Assembly (NCBI GenBank): GCA_949318235.1
Contig: OX439127.1
Span: 14,934,344-14,998,343, forward strand
Direction: 5' to 3'
Length of the DNA: 64,000 bases
Source of the DNA: Ecdyonurus torrentis
Lineage: Eukaryota > Arthropoda > Insecta > Ephemeroptera > Heptageniidae
This document shows positions 35,296 to 63,647 of this stretch, piece after piece. A program made the translations under genes and the position numbers. The notes beneath the pieces are model-generated. The model was not told where the DNA came from, searched no databases, and worked only from the letters and a program-made list of their open reading frames with translations. How positions within the stretch are numbered: position 1 is the stretch's first letter; every line of letters begins with the position of its first letter.

Positions 35296-35914
35296 TTGTG
35301 CGTGTAATATGTATACATAATACGTGTGAACGCATATAATTATGCTTACTCGCAGTATCAAGTTATAATATTGTTGTTCTATACACATTTTTAAGTCTTG
35401 GTTTTCATAATTTAATAGACGAATAATTCATCCACTTTATGAAATACAATTTCATTGTCATAGCATTTTTGAAGAATATTGAGGAACATTTTTTAATATA
35501 GTATTTTTCCATATTATTATTTAATTTGACGACTAAATAAGGATAAAAGAAAAAGTAATCTGAATATTAAAAAAAAAAAAAAAAAAAAATTCTAAAAAAG
35601 AAATTCTATAATTTTAAGCTTAATAAGATCTTCGTCTTTGTGTATTTAATTAAAATGTTTATCATTTGTAATTTTTTAAAGTCTCACAGTAATATAATAA
35701 TATTTAATAAAATAAAGGTTGAAAATGAGTAGGCAGCATCGAACATTGCATGTTATGTATAGTTATTTTCAGGATGGTTTCGGTTTAGGTAGTCGCTAAC
35801 CACAGAGGACGTATAAATCAGTTAGAACAACTCGTTGTAAAGTTACGACATTAAGAAAAACATTAATATACATTGTGTACAGTGTACGCTATATATTTAT
35901 GTATTTAATGTTTG

Positions 35915-35961
<47 letters not shown>

Positions 35962-36385
35962 ATATGCTTGCCCCTGATACGATAACTATTATAGAGTGTG
36001 TGTCCATTTCAGGCATAAGATAATAATGCTATACAGTATGTTATAATATACTTTATACGCAAAACATTATTGTACTGTTTAGTTAGACGTTAGTTATTAT
36101 GCATATTACATAATGTATTTATAAGTGACATTATATACTACATATTACAATATAATAAATGCTATGTTTTCAGAGTTGAAACTTGATCTGCATATTAGTA
36201 TGTTGGATCTCACACAAGGAAATTATATATACGAATGTGTAGAATGCATATTTATAAGTACACATATTATACCATCTGATACATACACATTATTAAATTT
36301 TAATACATTGTTAGGCTCTCTGATACCTAGAACTTGAATATTTTATGCAGGCGTTTGTTAACTTGTTTAGTTTAGCATTACTTTG

Positions 36386-36463
<78 letters not shown>

Positions 36464-37015
36464 TCCTTTCTGCCTAACTGAAAATCATCTCACTCGTTTG
36501 TTTATTAAGCTCGATACTTCATCTAAGTGGCCTATAAGAAAAGAGCAGAGGGTAATATAATAACGTTGCCAAATCAAGCAGTCCAACAACGTACATTAGT
36601 ACATTAGTACATTAGTGTATACCAAAAATACAACGATGATTGACAACTCCAATGCCCATAATAACGAAATACTTTTTTAATTTACTTTTTTTTGCCATAA
36701 TATTGCACATAAAGCACACTTTTTTTTTCTTTTTAAGTGTGTATTCTTATGTCACACTATAACAACATCTTGGAAATTTTTAGAAACGAAATGAAATTAA
36801 ATTTATATTATACACATTAGAAATAATTTGCAAATCTAAATTTCTAAAAACAATGACAGTTAAATATTAAAATTTACAAAACTTCTTGAGCACAATTTTT
36901 TCTCCAGTTTTATCCGCGGCATTATACTTATTTTCTTATATACAGTAGAATGCAATGTTTTTTTATCATTACTTGTATTTAGAACACCATATTAAGATGT
37001 GGAAGACTTATGTAT
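35296..37015. other. AT-rich DNA with T and CT tracts, no gene seen
   Basis: It contains a T tract of about 41 (35917-35957) and a (CT)n array of about 74 bp (36388-36461). The frames at 36125-36560 are noncoding-like or microsatellite-derived. Confidence 0.5.
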
Positions 37016-37700
37016 ATAAGTACCGGAGTAATGCCCATTACCACAAGCTATGACCCAGGACCCAGCTTTGTGGCTAGTTAAATTAAGGGACCGACTGATA
37101 TCTCGCAAACTAGGGCGGTTGCGAATAATAATAATAACTAAAGTAAAGAAGAAATGTTACTTAAAAATTTAGTTATGTCAAACATGTGAAAACACGATCA
37201 AATATTTATTATTAAGTCAAATTAGAAACTTTTTTACAATTAAAAATATCATTAAAAAATTTTTTTGGTATAAAAAAAATTTAAATTTACTTGATTTTAT
37301 TTGAAAATTATAGTGTTTGTTTTATTCGAATTAAATCATGTACAAAAAATTATTAGGAAAAAATAGTTCTTCTTTTAGCGATTTCCGGTCCAAGTCGGTC
37401 CCCCACCGCCTTAAAGGCTAATTTTGATGGTAAGTCTTTTGTTTCCCCCACTAGGGTGACGTCCTCTCTCGGTGGGACACTACTATAGCTCCATAGCCGT
37501 GGCACTTAAAGACAGTGTGACTATTAGCCTCCCAAGCCCATGTCTTGATGCCACTTGACATAGTTGGTAATACGTCTAAAGTCCATCCCTACGCCTACGT
37601 TCTCCCCTGGGTGCGGAAGGATACGACACGACCCCGGGTCCTGGAAATAAACGTTATCGAGCAACTCTGATCCGGATGGCCCTTACTATCGATATTTTTA
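37016..37700. other. Two GC-richer patches of unknown nature
   Basis: 37025-37125 and 37385-37690 are clearly richer in G+C than the AT-rich DNA between them. GGGACCGACT (37088) recurs inverted as AGTCGGTCCC (about 37395), and GGACCC-containing segments also recur inverted (near 37055 and 37637). That suggests a broken inverted-repeat element. GATGGTAAGT at about 37427 could be a splice donor. No long frame is present. It may be a repeat of unknown family or a fragment of an old gene. Confidence 0.3.
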
Positions 37701-42072
<4,372 letters not shown>

Positions 42073-42331
42073 CACTCTAAAAAAGGGTGCATTACTTTAG
42101 TTACGAATACTAACTTATTTAAGATAATCACTTTTCAGTTATTATTATTATTAAGAATAGCTATTTTAACTAAAACGGTTTAATTAAACTTAAAACAACT
42201 TAAATTAGGTATTTTTAAATATTTGCTAAAATGCATTATTTTAGCTACATAGTATATAATAAATTAAAAGTGTATTATATCTTAAATAAGTTAGTATTCG
42301 TAACTAAAGTAATGCACCCTTTTTAAGAGTG
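42073..42331. mobile_element. Palindromic MITE, 259 bp
   Basis: The left arm, beginning CACTCTAAAAAAGGGTGCAT, pairs over about 55 bp with the right arm ending ATGCACCCTTTTTAAGAGTG. The arms include ACTTTAGTTACGAATACTAA and its inverse almost without mismatch. The loop is AT-rich. I could not fix the target duplication. Confidence 0.85.
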
Positions 42332-42647
42332 AGGTGATTGAGTATTTAAAAGTTTTACCTATTTCATTAATAAATTTCTCGTGTAATGGAGAAACCTCAT
42401 CATTATCAATAATTTTCAAGCAATCCATTTTTTTTAACATGCTGAATAAAAATGGTATTTATCGGCATAGCGCGCTATAGAAATGCTAGAAAGTGCAGGA
42501 AAAGGCACTTTTTTTTTTTTTTTTTTTTTATTAATGTTTTAGTCATAATAATATGCCTTTACCTTATTTTGAGAAAACTATACTACACCGAGGCCGAAAA
42601 ATGTTAAATTATTTATAGTTTACACTTTTTTCGTGTTTTAAGTGAAC

Positions 42648-42679
<32 letters not shown>

Positions 42680-43302
42680 TTTTTTTTTAGTATTTGCATC
42701 ATTGGTAAACTCCATAAAATAAATTATTTGCATAAATTCCTTTCGTGTGTGAAATCAATTAATTATGTTTACTGCTGTATTCCAGTTTTGTTGACGCATT
42801 AGAACTATTATTTTATTGTTTAATTATAGCATTGATATAGCAATACAAGTGGGTGTATTTAATTAAATATTCATTAACAAGGGTAAAATAGTTTTGTTGA
42901 AAAAGAAACAATTATTACTGATTTAAGATTTGTAAAATATATCAGCCAGGTATTAGACTTTCAGAAAGAATTGCTCGCATGCATAAAAGGAGAAGAGGTT
43001 GAGGATTTTTTGTTTTTACGTCCTCATGTTATGGGTACATGGTCAAAATTATGAGATTTGCTGTTACAATAAGATGGAGATTTTGGAGATGATATGCCAA
43101 GGGACGATATCAAGCAGTGGATTCAAGCCGTGAGTTTTTCTTATGGTGTTCCACTCACTTCTTCGCTGGCGTCGCGATCCAACAACTTCCAGGAATACTC
43201 TCTCCGCGTCAACCTAAGTAACACACACACACACACACAACTATGGGCTTCCAACGGGCACAATAAAAAATATCTACAATCTGATTCTACTTAATGTTAA
43301 TA

Positions 43303-43394
<92 letters not shown>

Positions 43395-43498
43395 TAACAT
43401 CTTTTTAATAATTCATGCACATTATGTATAAAAGACTTATATAATGACACATGTCGTGAAGTTCAAAAATAAATATTAAATGCGCAGAGAAGTTAAAC
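42332..43498. other. AT-rich DNA with a (TA)n array and one GC-richer frame
   Basis: It holds T tracts near 42509 and 42650 and (TA)n at 43306-43389. A plus frame of 66 codons at 43094-43294 starts in normal-looking sequence (MPRDDIKQWIQAVSFSYGVP) before entering a (CA)n run. The frame has a stop shortly upstream and no identified partner exon, so it is not called as a gene. Confidence 0.4.
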
Positions 43499-43806
43499 TA
43501 TAGGGTCTATGCATTCATGTTAAAGTTGACGCCATGTTGGATAACTCAATAACATGGGTGGCATAGGAAATAAAATCATTTTGCCAGTTTTAAACCACTA
43601 TGCAATATTTTTGAGAGCATTGATGCTGTAAATATGTTGAATTAGTATCTCAAGTATGTGAGAAAAATAACAATAACAAAAAATTAACCGATTTCCCGAA
43701 GAAAATTAGCTTAAATGAAGTTTGTCCTATGCTGAGCAATGTTATGTACTACTCCAGTATGGCCTCAAAGCGCAATAAATATGACGTCATCCGCATACAC
43801 CCTATA
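43499..43806 (-). mobile_element. TATAGGGTG-family MITE, reverse copy
   Basis: TATAGGGTC at the left and CACCCTATA at the right bound a 308-bp unit that aligns in reverse with the 31397 copy. Shared blocks include AAGTTGACGCCATG, TTTTTGAGAGCATTGATGCT, TTTGTCCTATGCTGAGCAAT and ATGACGTCAT near the right end. Confidence 0.85.
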
Positions 43807-45846
<2,040 letters not shown>

Positions 45847-46157
45847 TTGTGGTTGCGTTTATATAAAAGTTGACGCCATATGTGAGCACTAAATAATATG
45901 GGCCGGTATTGGAAAATGTCTCATTTTGCCAGTTTAAAAATACGTATATAGTAATATTTTTGATAGCATAGTAGTTAACAGGTTGCATTGGATTTTCAAG
46001 TATGCGAGAAAAATAAAAACAATAAAATTATTATACAGATTTTCTAAAGAAAAAAAGACAAAAACGACGTTTGTCCTATGCTGAGCAATGTTATCCGTTG
46101 CTCCAGTGTGGCGTTGAAGCTCATTCCCACGCTTTTTCATGCACACACTTTTTATAG
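45847..46157 (-). mobile_element. TATAGGGTG-family MITE, most diverged copy
   Basis: Shared blocks AAAGTTGACGCCATA, ATGGGCCGGTATTGGAAAAT, TATGCGAGAAAAATAA and TTTGTCCTATGCTGAGCAAT identify it. Both terminal motifs have changed (TTGTGGTTGCG on the left, CACTTTTTATA on the right), and the CRE octamer is lost. The 78- and 94-codon minus frames here are frames of the repeat. Confidence 0.8.
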
Positions 46158-46364
46158 GCAACTTTCTGTCACATGGATTGAAGGACTGTATATAATTTTT
46201 GTAAAGGATCACACACAAAAAAAAGTTTTTGAAATAAGCCTGATAAAAGATAAATGAATATCATATTATAATATATGAACATCAATTTACAACTTGTAAA
46301 ATTGTTCATGTGATACATTTCTTCAAGTGAAATACTTTATAATATTTTAGGATTTGTGTTGTAG

Positions 46365-46581
46365 GTGTGACGATGTGGAAAGGACCGCTGCTTCAACCTT
46401 CCTTATTACGTCCATTATCAGATACTGCTTTTGCGTCCTTTCAACTTACACCAGTACCAACTCAAGTTAGATTCATCTCCTTGAGTAGGTGTTGCTGCTA
46501 AAAGTTAGCGCAACACGATACCACAGTTTTCTTTTCTGTCACGTTCTACACCAGAGTGTTACATACTACTCGCCCTCAAAG
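46365..46581 (+). other. Candidate spliced exon (acceptor and strong donor)
   Basis: A GC-richer, complex segment is bounded by a plausible acceptor (TTTGTGTTGTAG|GTGTGA) and a strong donor (CTCAAAG|GTAAGTG at 46582). No reading frame is open throughout, so it would be an untranslated or partly coding exon. The best frame starts at an ATG at 46373 and encodes 42 residues to a TAA at 46499-46501 (MWKGPLLQPSLLRPLSDTAF, then QVRFISLSRC); it is basic and hydrophobic. That could be an upstream frame in a 5' UTR. No partner exon was identified. Confidence 0.35.
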
Positions 46582-46943
46582 GTAAGTGTAAAATTATCTT
46601 AAGATAATTAAGTGCGTATTACGTACAAAACAGTAAAATATCAATTTACTTGTTATTTTCTATTACATCGATTTGCTTTGAAAACTTTGTTTGTGCAAAT
46701 AATGCTCTTTGATCGTAACAAATAGAATAGAATTAACATACAAATATGATAAAAAATACAGTAGTATAAAGTTACATAATTATCATCCCCCCTCCCCATT
46801 TATACTATGAATATGCGATATATGTTTACATTATACTATATCGAATCTTTAGACTAGATCCATATAATATATCAATATAATGTACAACCCCGGCATCATA
46901 GACAGTACAGTACAACCAATACTCAAACAACGTGTAAACCTAG

Positions 46944-47147
46944 TACACCCTGGCCAAAATAAGAAAAGAGATTTTTATAACCGGATGCACCCCTTTGTCT
47001 GAAACAATTTTCCACAAATTTGCAGGTGATCAATGTAATATTGAAGTTAATACGTGTTAAATTTTATTTCTATAACTTTATTAGAATCCGAGAAAAGGGG
47101 GTGCATCCAGTTGTAATAACCTTTCTTCTTATTTTGGTTATCGTGTA
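46944..47147. mobile_element. Tc1/mariner-type MITE, 204 bp
   Basis: TACACCCTGGCCAAAATAAG at the left is inverted at the right as CTTATTTTGGTTATCGTGTA, and pairing resumes with ACCGGATGCACCCC against GGGGGTGCATCCAGT. TA lies at each edge. A related scrap (GGTGCATCCAGTCGTCATTTT) lies at about 47344. Confidence 0.8.
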
Positions 47148-47659
47148 TAAAAACAAACAAACTTACAATTACCCCTAATATAATAAGTTTACTATGCCTT
47201 ATGTATATATGGATATACTTACATCACATCTAAACTAATTAAACACGCATACATACATACACACACACACACAACTGCTATAGGGTTACTATTACCATAG
47301 TATAAGTATAATAAAACTACTTATGGTTACTGTACAATTACTATGGTGCATCCAGTCGTCATTTTTTACCCTATACTCCATTATTTAGTGCAGTATACGC
47401 GATGACATTTAAACCATTTTATCATGTAATAGATATGTATAAAATGTGTAGCTTTGTATAATAGTTTCAAATTGCACTATTATATATATAGACCCCTTGC
47501 ACATCCTTGCGCTTTACCGCCATGTTTGTGGTGCCTAATACATTGTCCAGCAAAGGGGAAACATCATTTCTCCAAAATTTTAACATAAAAAGTGTTTATT
47601 TCAACTGAATGAATTTTTCTCATATTCTTCGAGCTTATTAGGAGCTAGAAATATATATA

Positions 47660-47749
<90 letters not shown>

Positions 47750-50289
47750 AATATTCAGCTACGTTTTGGTTAAAAATATTCTTAAATGTTGAATAGTGAA
47801 TGTTGTAGCGTGATTGTATAGTTTTTTTCATTTTTTCTATATAATTTATACAATATGAATAATAAATAGATAATGAAATTGAATATTGATTGATTTCTAC
47901 TTGTTTAAAAATTTAAATGCTTTTTTAAATTATACAGAGCAAACAACATGGTTCATAGAATACACTATATGGTAGAATATTTATACGTAAAAAAAAAAAA
48001 AAAAAAAAAAAAAAATCAATCGATAAATTGATGTTTCAGTATAAATGGAGAACAGAATGTGGCTACTTGCCGTTTTTTTATTCGTTAAAATATGTTACAG
48101 TGAAATAATTTAAATTTCTATATAATCATAATATATTACACATTCCAAACGTATATGTATATAGTATAATTTAACTATGGAACATATTTCTATTATGTAT
48201 GTTGAAATTAAAAATACAATTCTGTAACACTATTCATGAAATAATAGCTCTGACGCAAATTAATCTACCATATTGATTGTTTACTCATTTGATTCTGTGT
48301 TGTTATATCCCTAATAGAAGTGAGAGAAGTGATAGCAATAAAGTAAAAAATAAAAAATAAAAAATAAAAATAAAAAAGTAAACAGCAATAATGAAGAACT
48401 TTGACATTGTTTTTGTCTTACAATACAAAACAAGTGACAATTATTTTCATGCACCTGTAAAGCAGTTATATTATGCGGCTAGCTATAATGTATTGATATG
48501 AGAATCATATTAATGCTATTTATTAAAATTTTTAACTACTAATATCGTGGATGCTTTTCAAGGAAAAATAAGGTTAAATAAAAACACAAATTTAGGATCC
48601 GTAAGATAACTTCACTATTTCCACATATAGTAAACTATAGTAAAAGTTCATATAATTATGACTTATTAACTATTAATTTTATCTTAATCATTGATAAAAA
48701 ATCGACAGTTTATATTCTATGATAATAAGTATTATCTCGTAACACGACTCCAAAGTAAAATCGACACTTGCTAATCAAAGAATGCCTCCATTCCTTTTCC
48801 GGCTAAGTATTTATACTCTAGCCCCCACCCTTGTGAGGGTGCCTCTCAACACTGCCATCCTTCCCATCCATCCAAACACGTGTCTTTTTGCAGGCGTCAA
48901 GTGTTCTTCTAAATAATATTAAATATCATAGAACTAGGAAAATAGTATTAAAATCTAGCTGACACTACTGTTTTATATAATTATGTATTAATATTCAGTG
49001 TAAGATTTTCTGTCAAAATTAGTATATAAAAAACTCATGACATCATCATAAAACATAAAACAGAGTATTTCATTCACTAGTGCAACTTATATTATAATAA
49101 CATAAAATATAAGGAAATAAAACTAAATATATATTATTATATAAAAATATTCGATGACATTTCTGACTGCCTTAAGGCGGGAAATCAGCTACTACGGGAT
49201 TTGACTAAAAAGTCGTAAAGAAGGAAAAATCTGAAATTTTGCATGGTGATACATAAGGTTAAGGCAACTTCAGAAATGTAACAATTTTTGGGGGTCACCA
49301 TGCTATCTTTTGAATTATGATTTTTTGAAGTTTTAGTCCCATAAGAGGCCATGTTAATTTTAGTAAATTAAAAAAAATTATTTTCTCTCTTATCTGATGG
49401 TCACGGGCACTGAAATGTTTATCATGGATAGCTGTTATCATTAAGTTTAAGGTGACATCATAAAATTAGGAAGTTTTCTTTTTAGATTTTGAGATACAAG
49501 CCAACTAAAGACAACCCTTAACTGCTATTAGTGTTAAAATTAAAGCTACATAATAGATATATAATTGTGTATAAATATGTTTATTCTAAACTTTTAAATG
49601 TTTAATTAATGGCAGCAAATATTATAGTTATTTTAATTGAGGAGTAAATTTAATATGCATACTTAATTTATTTTCATATGAATTTCTCTTTAAATTTATT
49701 TGTTGACATGTATGCAAAATTATAAACTTAATTTGCTTCGTTGGTTGTGATAACTTTTATCGCTCAAACAAATAGTAATTAAACTCGTTTTTTTACTCTC
49801 AAAACTAATTATAAAGTTTTTTTCTTACAAAAAAAAAATAATAATAATAAAATAAAAAATAGCAGCAGCAGAAAGTAATAATATTTATGGTATATTTTAT
49901 CAACAAAGAAATTCTCATTAGAATATATAAGCTTTTGAAAGGTATATAGTATCACCAATTAAATACATATAGTCTCATTAGTCTCACCTGTAAAAAAGTG
50001 TGCGAAAGTGAAATGATAATTTATGTAGCAAATATTTAAATATACTAATATTTATTAATAATTATTTGAGACCGCACATTCTTTTCTGTGTTTGTATGTA
50101 TATGAACGTTATAAATGGCATCAATTTCGATAACATTTTACAGCTGATTGTATCAGCTATCCCCTGATAAAAACATCTGTGTCTGTTATCTTTGAAATAC
50201 AGGTGATAAGAAGTACAAATAATAAAATCCAAATATATAAATATTTATTAATTGAAAGTATATGAATTTAAATTTTAGAAACTGTTACT
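47148..50289. other. AT-rich DNA, no supported gene
   Basis: It contains (CA)n near 47260, (TA)n at 47649-47740, an A tract near 47990-48014 and an unrecognised moderately complex patch at 49170-49520. On the minus strand, AACATGGCGGTAAAG at about 47525 is an isolated start-like context. A possible minus-strand core promoter at about 48815 is described under findings. Confidence 0.45.
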
Positions 50290-50628
50290 TTAAAGAGTAA
50301 GTTCAGGGGTTACAACATGCCTTCTTCAATATTAGATAATAAGATGAACTGTTCATAAACTAATATATGATGACCCAAAGCCCTTCCGTAGTCCCGCAAA
50401 CTCGTGATCATCCTGCAAGATATGCAAATTTTCCCGTATATTTTACGTCATAGTTACGGCTTTACTATAGAAAAAGTTGTAGCGGGTTGCATATCTCACA
50501 GGATGAGCGCAAGTTTGAGGGGCTAACATGGGGCTAAGAAAGGGCTTTGGGTCATCATATATGAGTTTATGAATGAACAGTTCGTCTCATTATCTAACAT
50601 TGAAGAAGCCCCTGAACTTTCTCTATAA
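50290..50628. mobile_element. Palindromic MITE, TTAA-type (copy 2)
   Basis: It shares the left end GTTCAGGGGTTACAACATG, then ATTAGATAATAAGATGAACT and the GATATGCAA...TTGCATATC inner arms with the copy at 1093-1391. The right end is changed (CCTGAACTTTCTCTATAAAG), but TTTAAAGAG is still seen at the left edge. It is about 40 bp longer than copy 1 because of a longer loop. Confidence 0.8.
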
Positions 50629-58667
<8,039 letters not shown>

Positions 58668-59257
58668 GCAAGGAAGATCACATTTAAAGGGTCTATATTT
58701 TTTTTTATTTCATATTCAAAAAGAGCATGAAAAGTTCTACCTCTGGTAATAAAATTTTCACAAAAGTTTTAGTTACTGCCTCAATTTTTAAATTAAGATT
58801 TCGTAAATTAACTTTAGAGCTGACATGCCTGTTTTGCTGTGTATTATTATTTTGTATCCATTATAAAAAGTGTGTTATCCATAATTAGTGATTAAAAACT
58901 CAAATTAAATATCTCCGTGAATTTTTGGGCTATTTGTATTAAACTACCACCCAACAATACAAAAATTGTGCGCTTTTTTTTTTCCTTGTCCATATTATAA
59001 GCAACCCCAACTGAATTTACCCCTTTAAGGAGTGCAAAAAAATTCACGCATTTCAATATTGCCTTTTCAATGCTTTTTCTTGAAATATTTTATAATTATT
59101 ATTATTTTTTAATGTTTTAAATGTTTTAAAATGTTTTATAAAAAAAAAAATAACAAAAATAACAAAACTCGTGAAAATTTTATCAGAGTTAGAACTTTTT
59201 ATGCTCTTTTAGAATAATATACAATAAAATAGACCCTTCAAATTTGATCTTCCTTGC
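58668..59257. mobile_element. Inverted-repeat element, about 590 bp
   Basis: GCAAGGAAGATCACATTTAA at the left pairs with TTCAAATTTGATCTTCCTTGC at the right. The arms of about 90 bp continue through GGGTCTAT/ATAGACCC, AAAGAGCATGAAAAGTTCTA against AGAACTTTTTATGCTCTTTT, and AAAATTTTCAC/GTGAAAATTTT. The interior is AT-rich and noncoding. A separate hairpin with 13-bp arms lies just outside (58616-58653). Confidence 0.75.
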
Positions 59258-61283
<2,026 letters not shown>

Positions 61284-61318
61284 TATATAAAACATTGCAT
61301 CGTTCTTACTCCCTCAGT
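61284..61318 (+). promoter_or_regulatory. Core promoter: TATA box with TCAGT initiator at 30-bp spacing
   Basis: TATAAAA occupies 61286-61292, within TATATAAAA, and TCAGT occupies 61314-61318. The initiator A (61316) is exactly 30 bp downstream of the first T, the spacing seen in TATA/initiator promoters of arthropods. The downstream 200 bp is complex and ends in a splice donor, which makes a chance match less likely. Confidence 0.5.
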
Positions 61319-61526
61319 CTCATCCTCTCAGCTTTATTACGACATTTGTGCGATCAGACCTTTAGAATAATCACAATCGTCTGTTAAGTGAACATCTTGT
61401 GCGTAGAAATTTTCTTCGTATGTGTACAGTACGTGTAAGACCGCAGTAAAAAAGTCAACTGCATTCTTCGTGATCATCTGCAATGCGTGCTTTGCTTCCC
61501 AACATGCTTATCTCAAAATTCAGCAG
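61316..61526 (+). CDS. Candidate first exon: 5' UTR plus the first 14 codons, gene continues rightwards
   Basis: From the predicted start site the exon runs 211 bp to a donor at 61527 (TTCAGCAG|GTACAG). An ATG at 61483 opens a frame reading MRALLPNMLISKFS and leaves two bases (AG) to be joined to the next exon. The peptide is hydrophobic with basic residues, so it could begin a signal or mitochondrial targeting sequence, but it is too short to judge. A 9-codon upstream frame starts at about 61420. No second exon was recognised before the window ends at 64000, so the first intron would be longer than 2.4 kb. The product is unknown. Confidence 0.35.
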
Positions 61527-61704
61527 GTACAGTTAATTTATAATAATTATTATTGATTTATGTATTATTTCAAAATACTTTAAAGTATATTGTTAAAGAA
61601 TTGATCATTTAAAATAAGTTATTAACACTGTCAATGTGTAAAATAAGGTTCTTCTTCATTTCTACTATGTACTTCTCCTTTTCTACTTTTTTTTTTAGTT
61701 ACTT

Positions 61705-61738
<34 letters not shown>

Positions 61739-63110
61739 CTCATTGATAAATTACAAGATGGGACCTTTATACGTACACATTTTGTACCTCTTAACCCCCG
61801 GGATTCCAAAAGTTGCCTACATTCGGTTGCAATTTTTAAACTCCAGTTTTGAGGGTACAAAATGATTAATATAGACATATACATATAATAGGTGTTTGTA
61901 TGATGGTTCCAACTAATTATTTATCTTTTTTCCTCTCTCTCTCTCTCTCTTTTATTTTTTTTTTATTTTTCTTCTTTTATTTCTTCAGTAAAATATTTTT
62001 TAAACCATAAATTCTTGATTATTTCATTCTTGTAAAATATAATTATTTTTTTTATTATATAGAATAATTAGAATACTTTATGAGAAATACGCTCAAACGT
62101 GTGTCTCTTACTTATCAGTAGCTCAACAATGTTGGGCAACAAAGTTACTATGGTTATACTACTTATACTAATAAAGTGTAAATCAATCTTGACTGTAAAA
62201 TTGCACTGTTCTATATACATTTTACAACTTAGTAACTCATCAAACGCTCAACAAGAGTATTTTTCTGTAGAAGTAGAAGAACATACAATTCAATATTATG
62301 AAATGTATATCATATTATATCAATTTTAAATGTAAATTAAGCTTGACAACAAAATCAATAAATATACTGTCAAAAGCAGAAATAGGGAGGGAAAAAATTA
62401 TACATTAAGTGTGATATAACTTCTGTGAAACTTCTGGGAAGAGATTAAAGAGCATATAATTTGCGGAGAGTGTTTTGAAAAGCTTAACTTTGTTTACTTT
62501 GAAAACTTAGCATCTTCTATATTTCAGAAAACTGGAATGTAGGTAATCCAATTTGTGATTCCTATATACAAAAAATTACTGAAGTAGAAATTACTAACAC
62601 TTATTATGTATGATTGAACTAATCTAGTAATTAAAATATTAATAACTTTAATATTGTTTGTAGATGTAAAAAGTTTAGCACTATCAAAGCTAAGTTGCTA
62701 AGTTTAAGTGTATTTTTTGTTATTATTATTATTATTTTTTATTATCAGTGACCCCCAAAGTCAAAAAAATCGTAAACTCCCTGTCGAGATGTTCAATAAG
62801 TTTTGATAACATTAAGGAAATCTGAAGGTGATAGGTCATCTTACTATCATTCTCAATTTTTTGCCTTCACTGTAGTTTTTTTTTTCCTGCCTACTGAACG
62901 TTTTCTTTCATTACTTATTATTTATAGTAATCATAAGTATTTTTCTTGAAATGTCAGTATAATAAATCAGTCAGAACTTCTTAAAAAGATTTATCTTTTG
63001 TCATCAATTTGCTATAAATATCAATGACAATTAAATTTCGATTATAGGAGATCACTATAAAGATTTCTGACAAAATTTGTACCCAATTTCGTCGAAATGT
63101 GCATAATATA
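61527..63110. other. AT-rich DNA, possible intron of the 61.3-kb candidate gene
   Basis: It holds an A tract (61708-61736), a small inverted-end segment (CATTTTGTACC at 61778 to GGTACAAAATG at 61864) and a CT run (61935-61951). A 76-codon plus frame at 62099-62329 is AT-rich with no domain. Confidence 0.45.
61777..61864. mobile_element. Small inverted-end element, about 87 bp
   Basis: CATTTTGTACC at the left is perfectly inverted at the right as GGTACAAAATG, enclosing a GC-richer interior. It is a candidate miniature transposon; only this copy was seen and no target duplication is clear. Confidence 0.4.
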
Positions 63111-63446
63111 TTAGGTAAGTTCACACGGGGGCAATATTTTTAATGTGAAATAAATGTGCTTACTTGCAGTCTTCAATTAAAACCCACTAATCTCCATGCA
63201 ATCAAATAAATTGAAAAATGAAAACATTTCTCTGGGCAAACAGGCCATTATTGTTGCAATAATTTTGTGTCATAGTATTACCTCGCAATTGACCACTTGC
63301 AATAAACGAACTTTTTAAAATAATTTGAATAATTCTTAATGCATTTCTTATGTAAAAATCGTTTTCACTTACTTGCTGCAACAATTAAAAACATTTTATT
63401 GCAAGTGGTCCATTAATAAAAGAAACAAAAAATATGTTGTGCACGT

Positions 63447-63489
<43 letters not shown>

Positions 63490-63647
63490 GATACGGAGCA
63501 ATATTTTCATAATCTATCTACAATAAATTTGATTCCATGCAATCTCATTTAAAAATCAATGTCTTCAATCCAAATTATTGCATATCATATTAGTATTAAA
63601 CAGTATTGAAAATATTTCACTATTGCACCATGTGAACGGACCATTAA
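63111..63647. mobile_element. Inverted-end element, about 537 bp, with an inner inverted pair
   Basis: TTAGGTAAGTTCACACGGGG at the left pairs with the right end, which reversed reads TTAATGGTCCGTTCACATGG; both continue into GCAATA. A TTA(A) at each edge hints at a TTAA target. Inside, GACCACTTGCAATAAA (63291-63306) is inverted at about 63395-63410, so a second element may be nested. An A tract of about 36 lies at 63451-63486. The 60-codon minus frame in it is not a gene. Confidence 0.65.

Noticed and set aside
47500..47560. Minus-strand AACATGGCGGTAAAG as a coding start with donor
   Set aside because: It is isolated, with no promoter elements or downstream exon; the frame stops within 20 codons.
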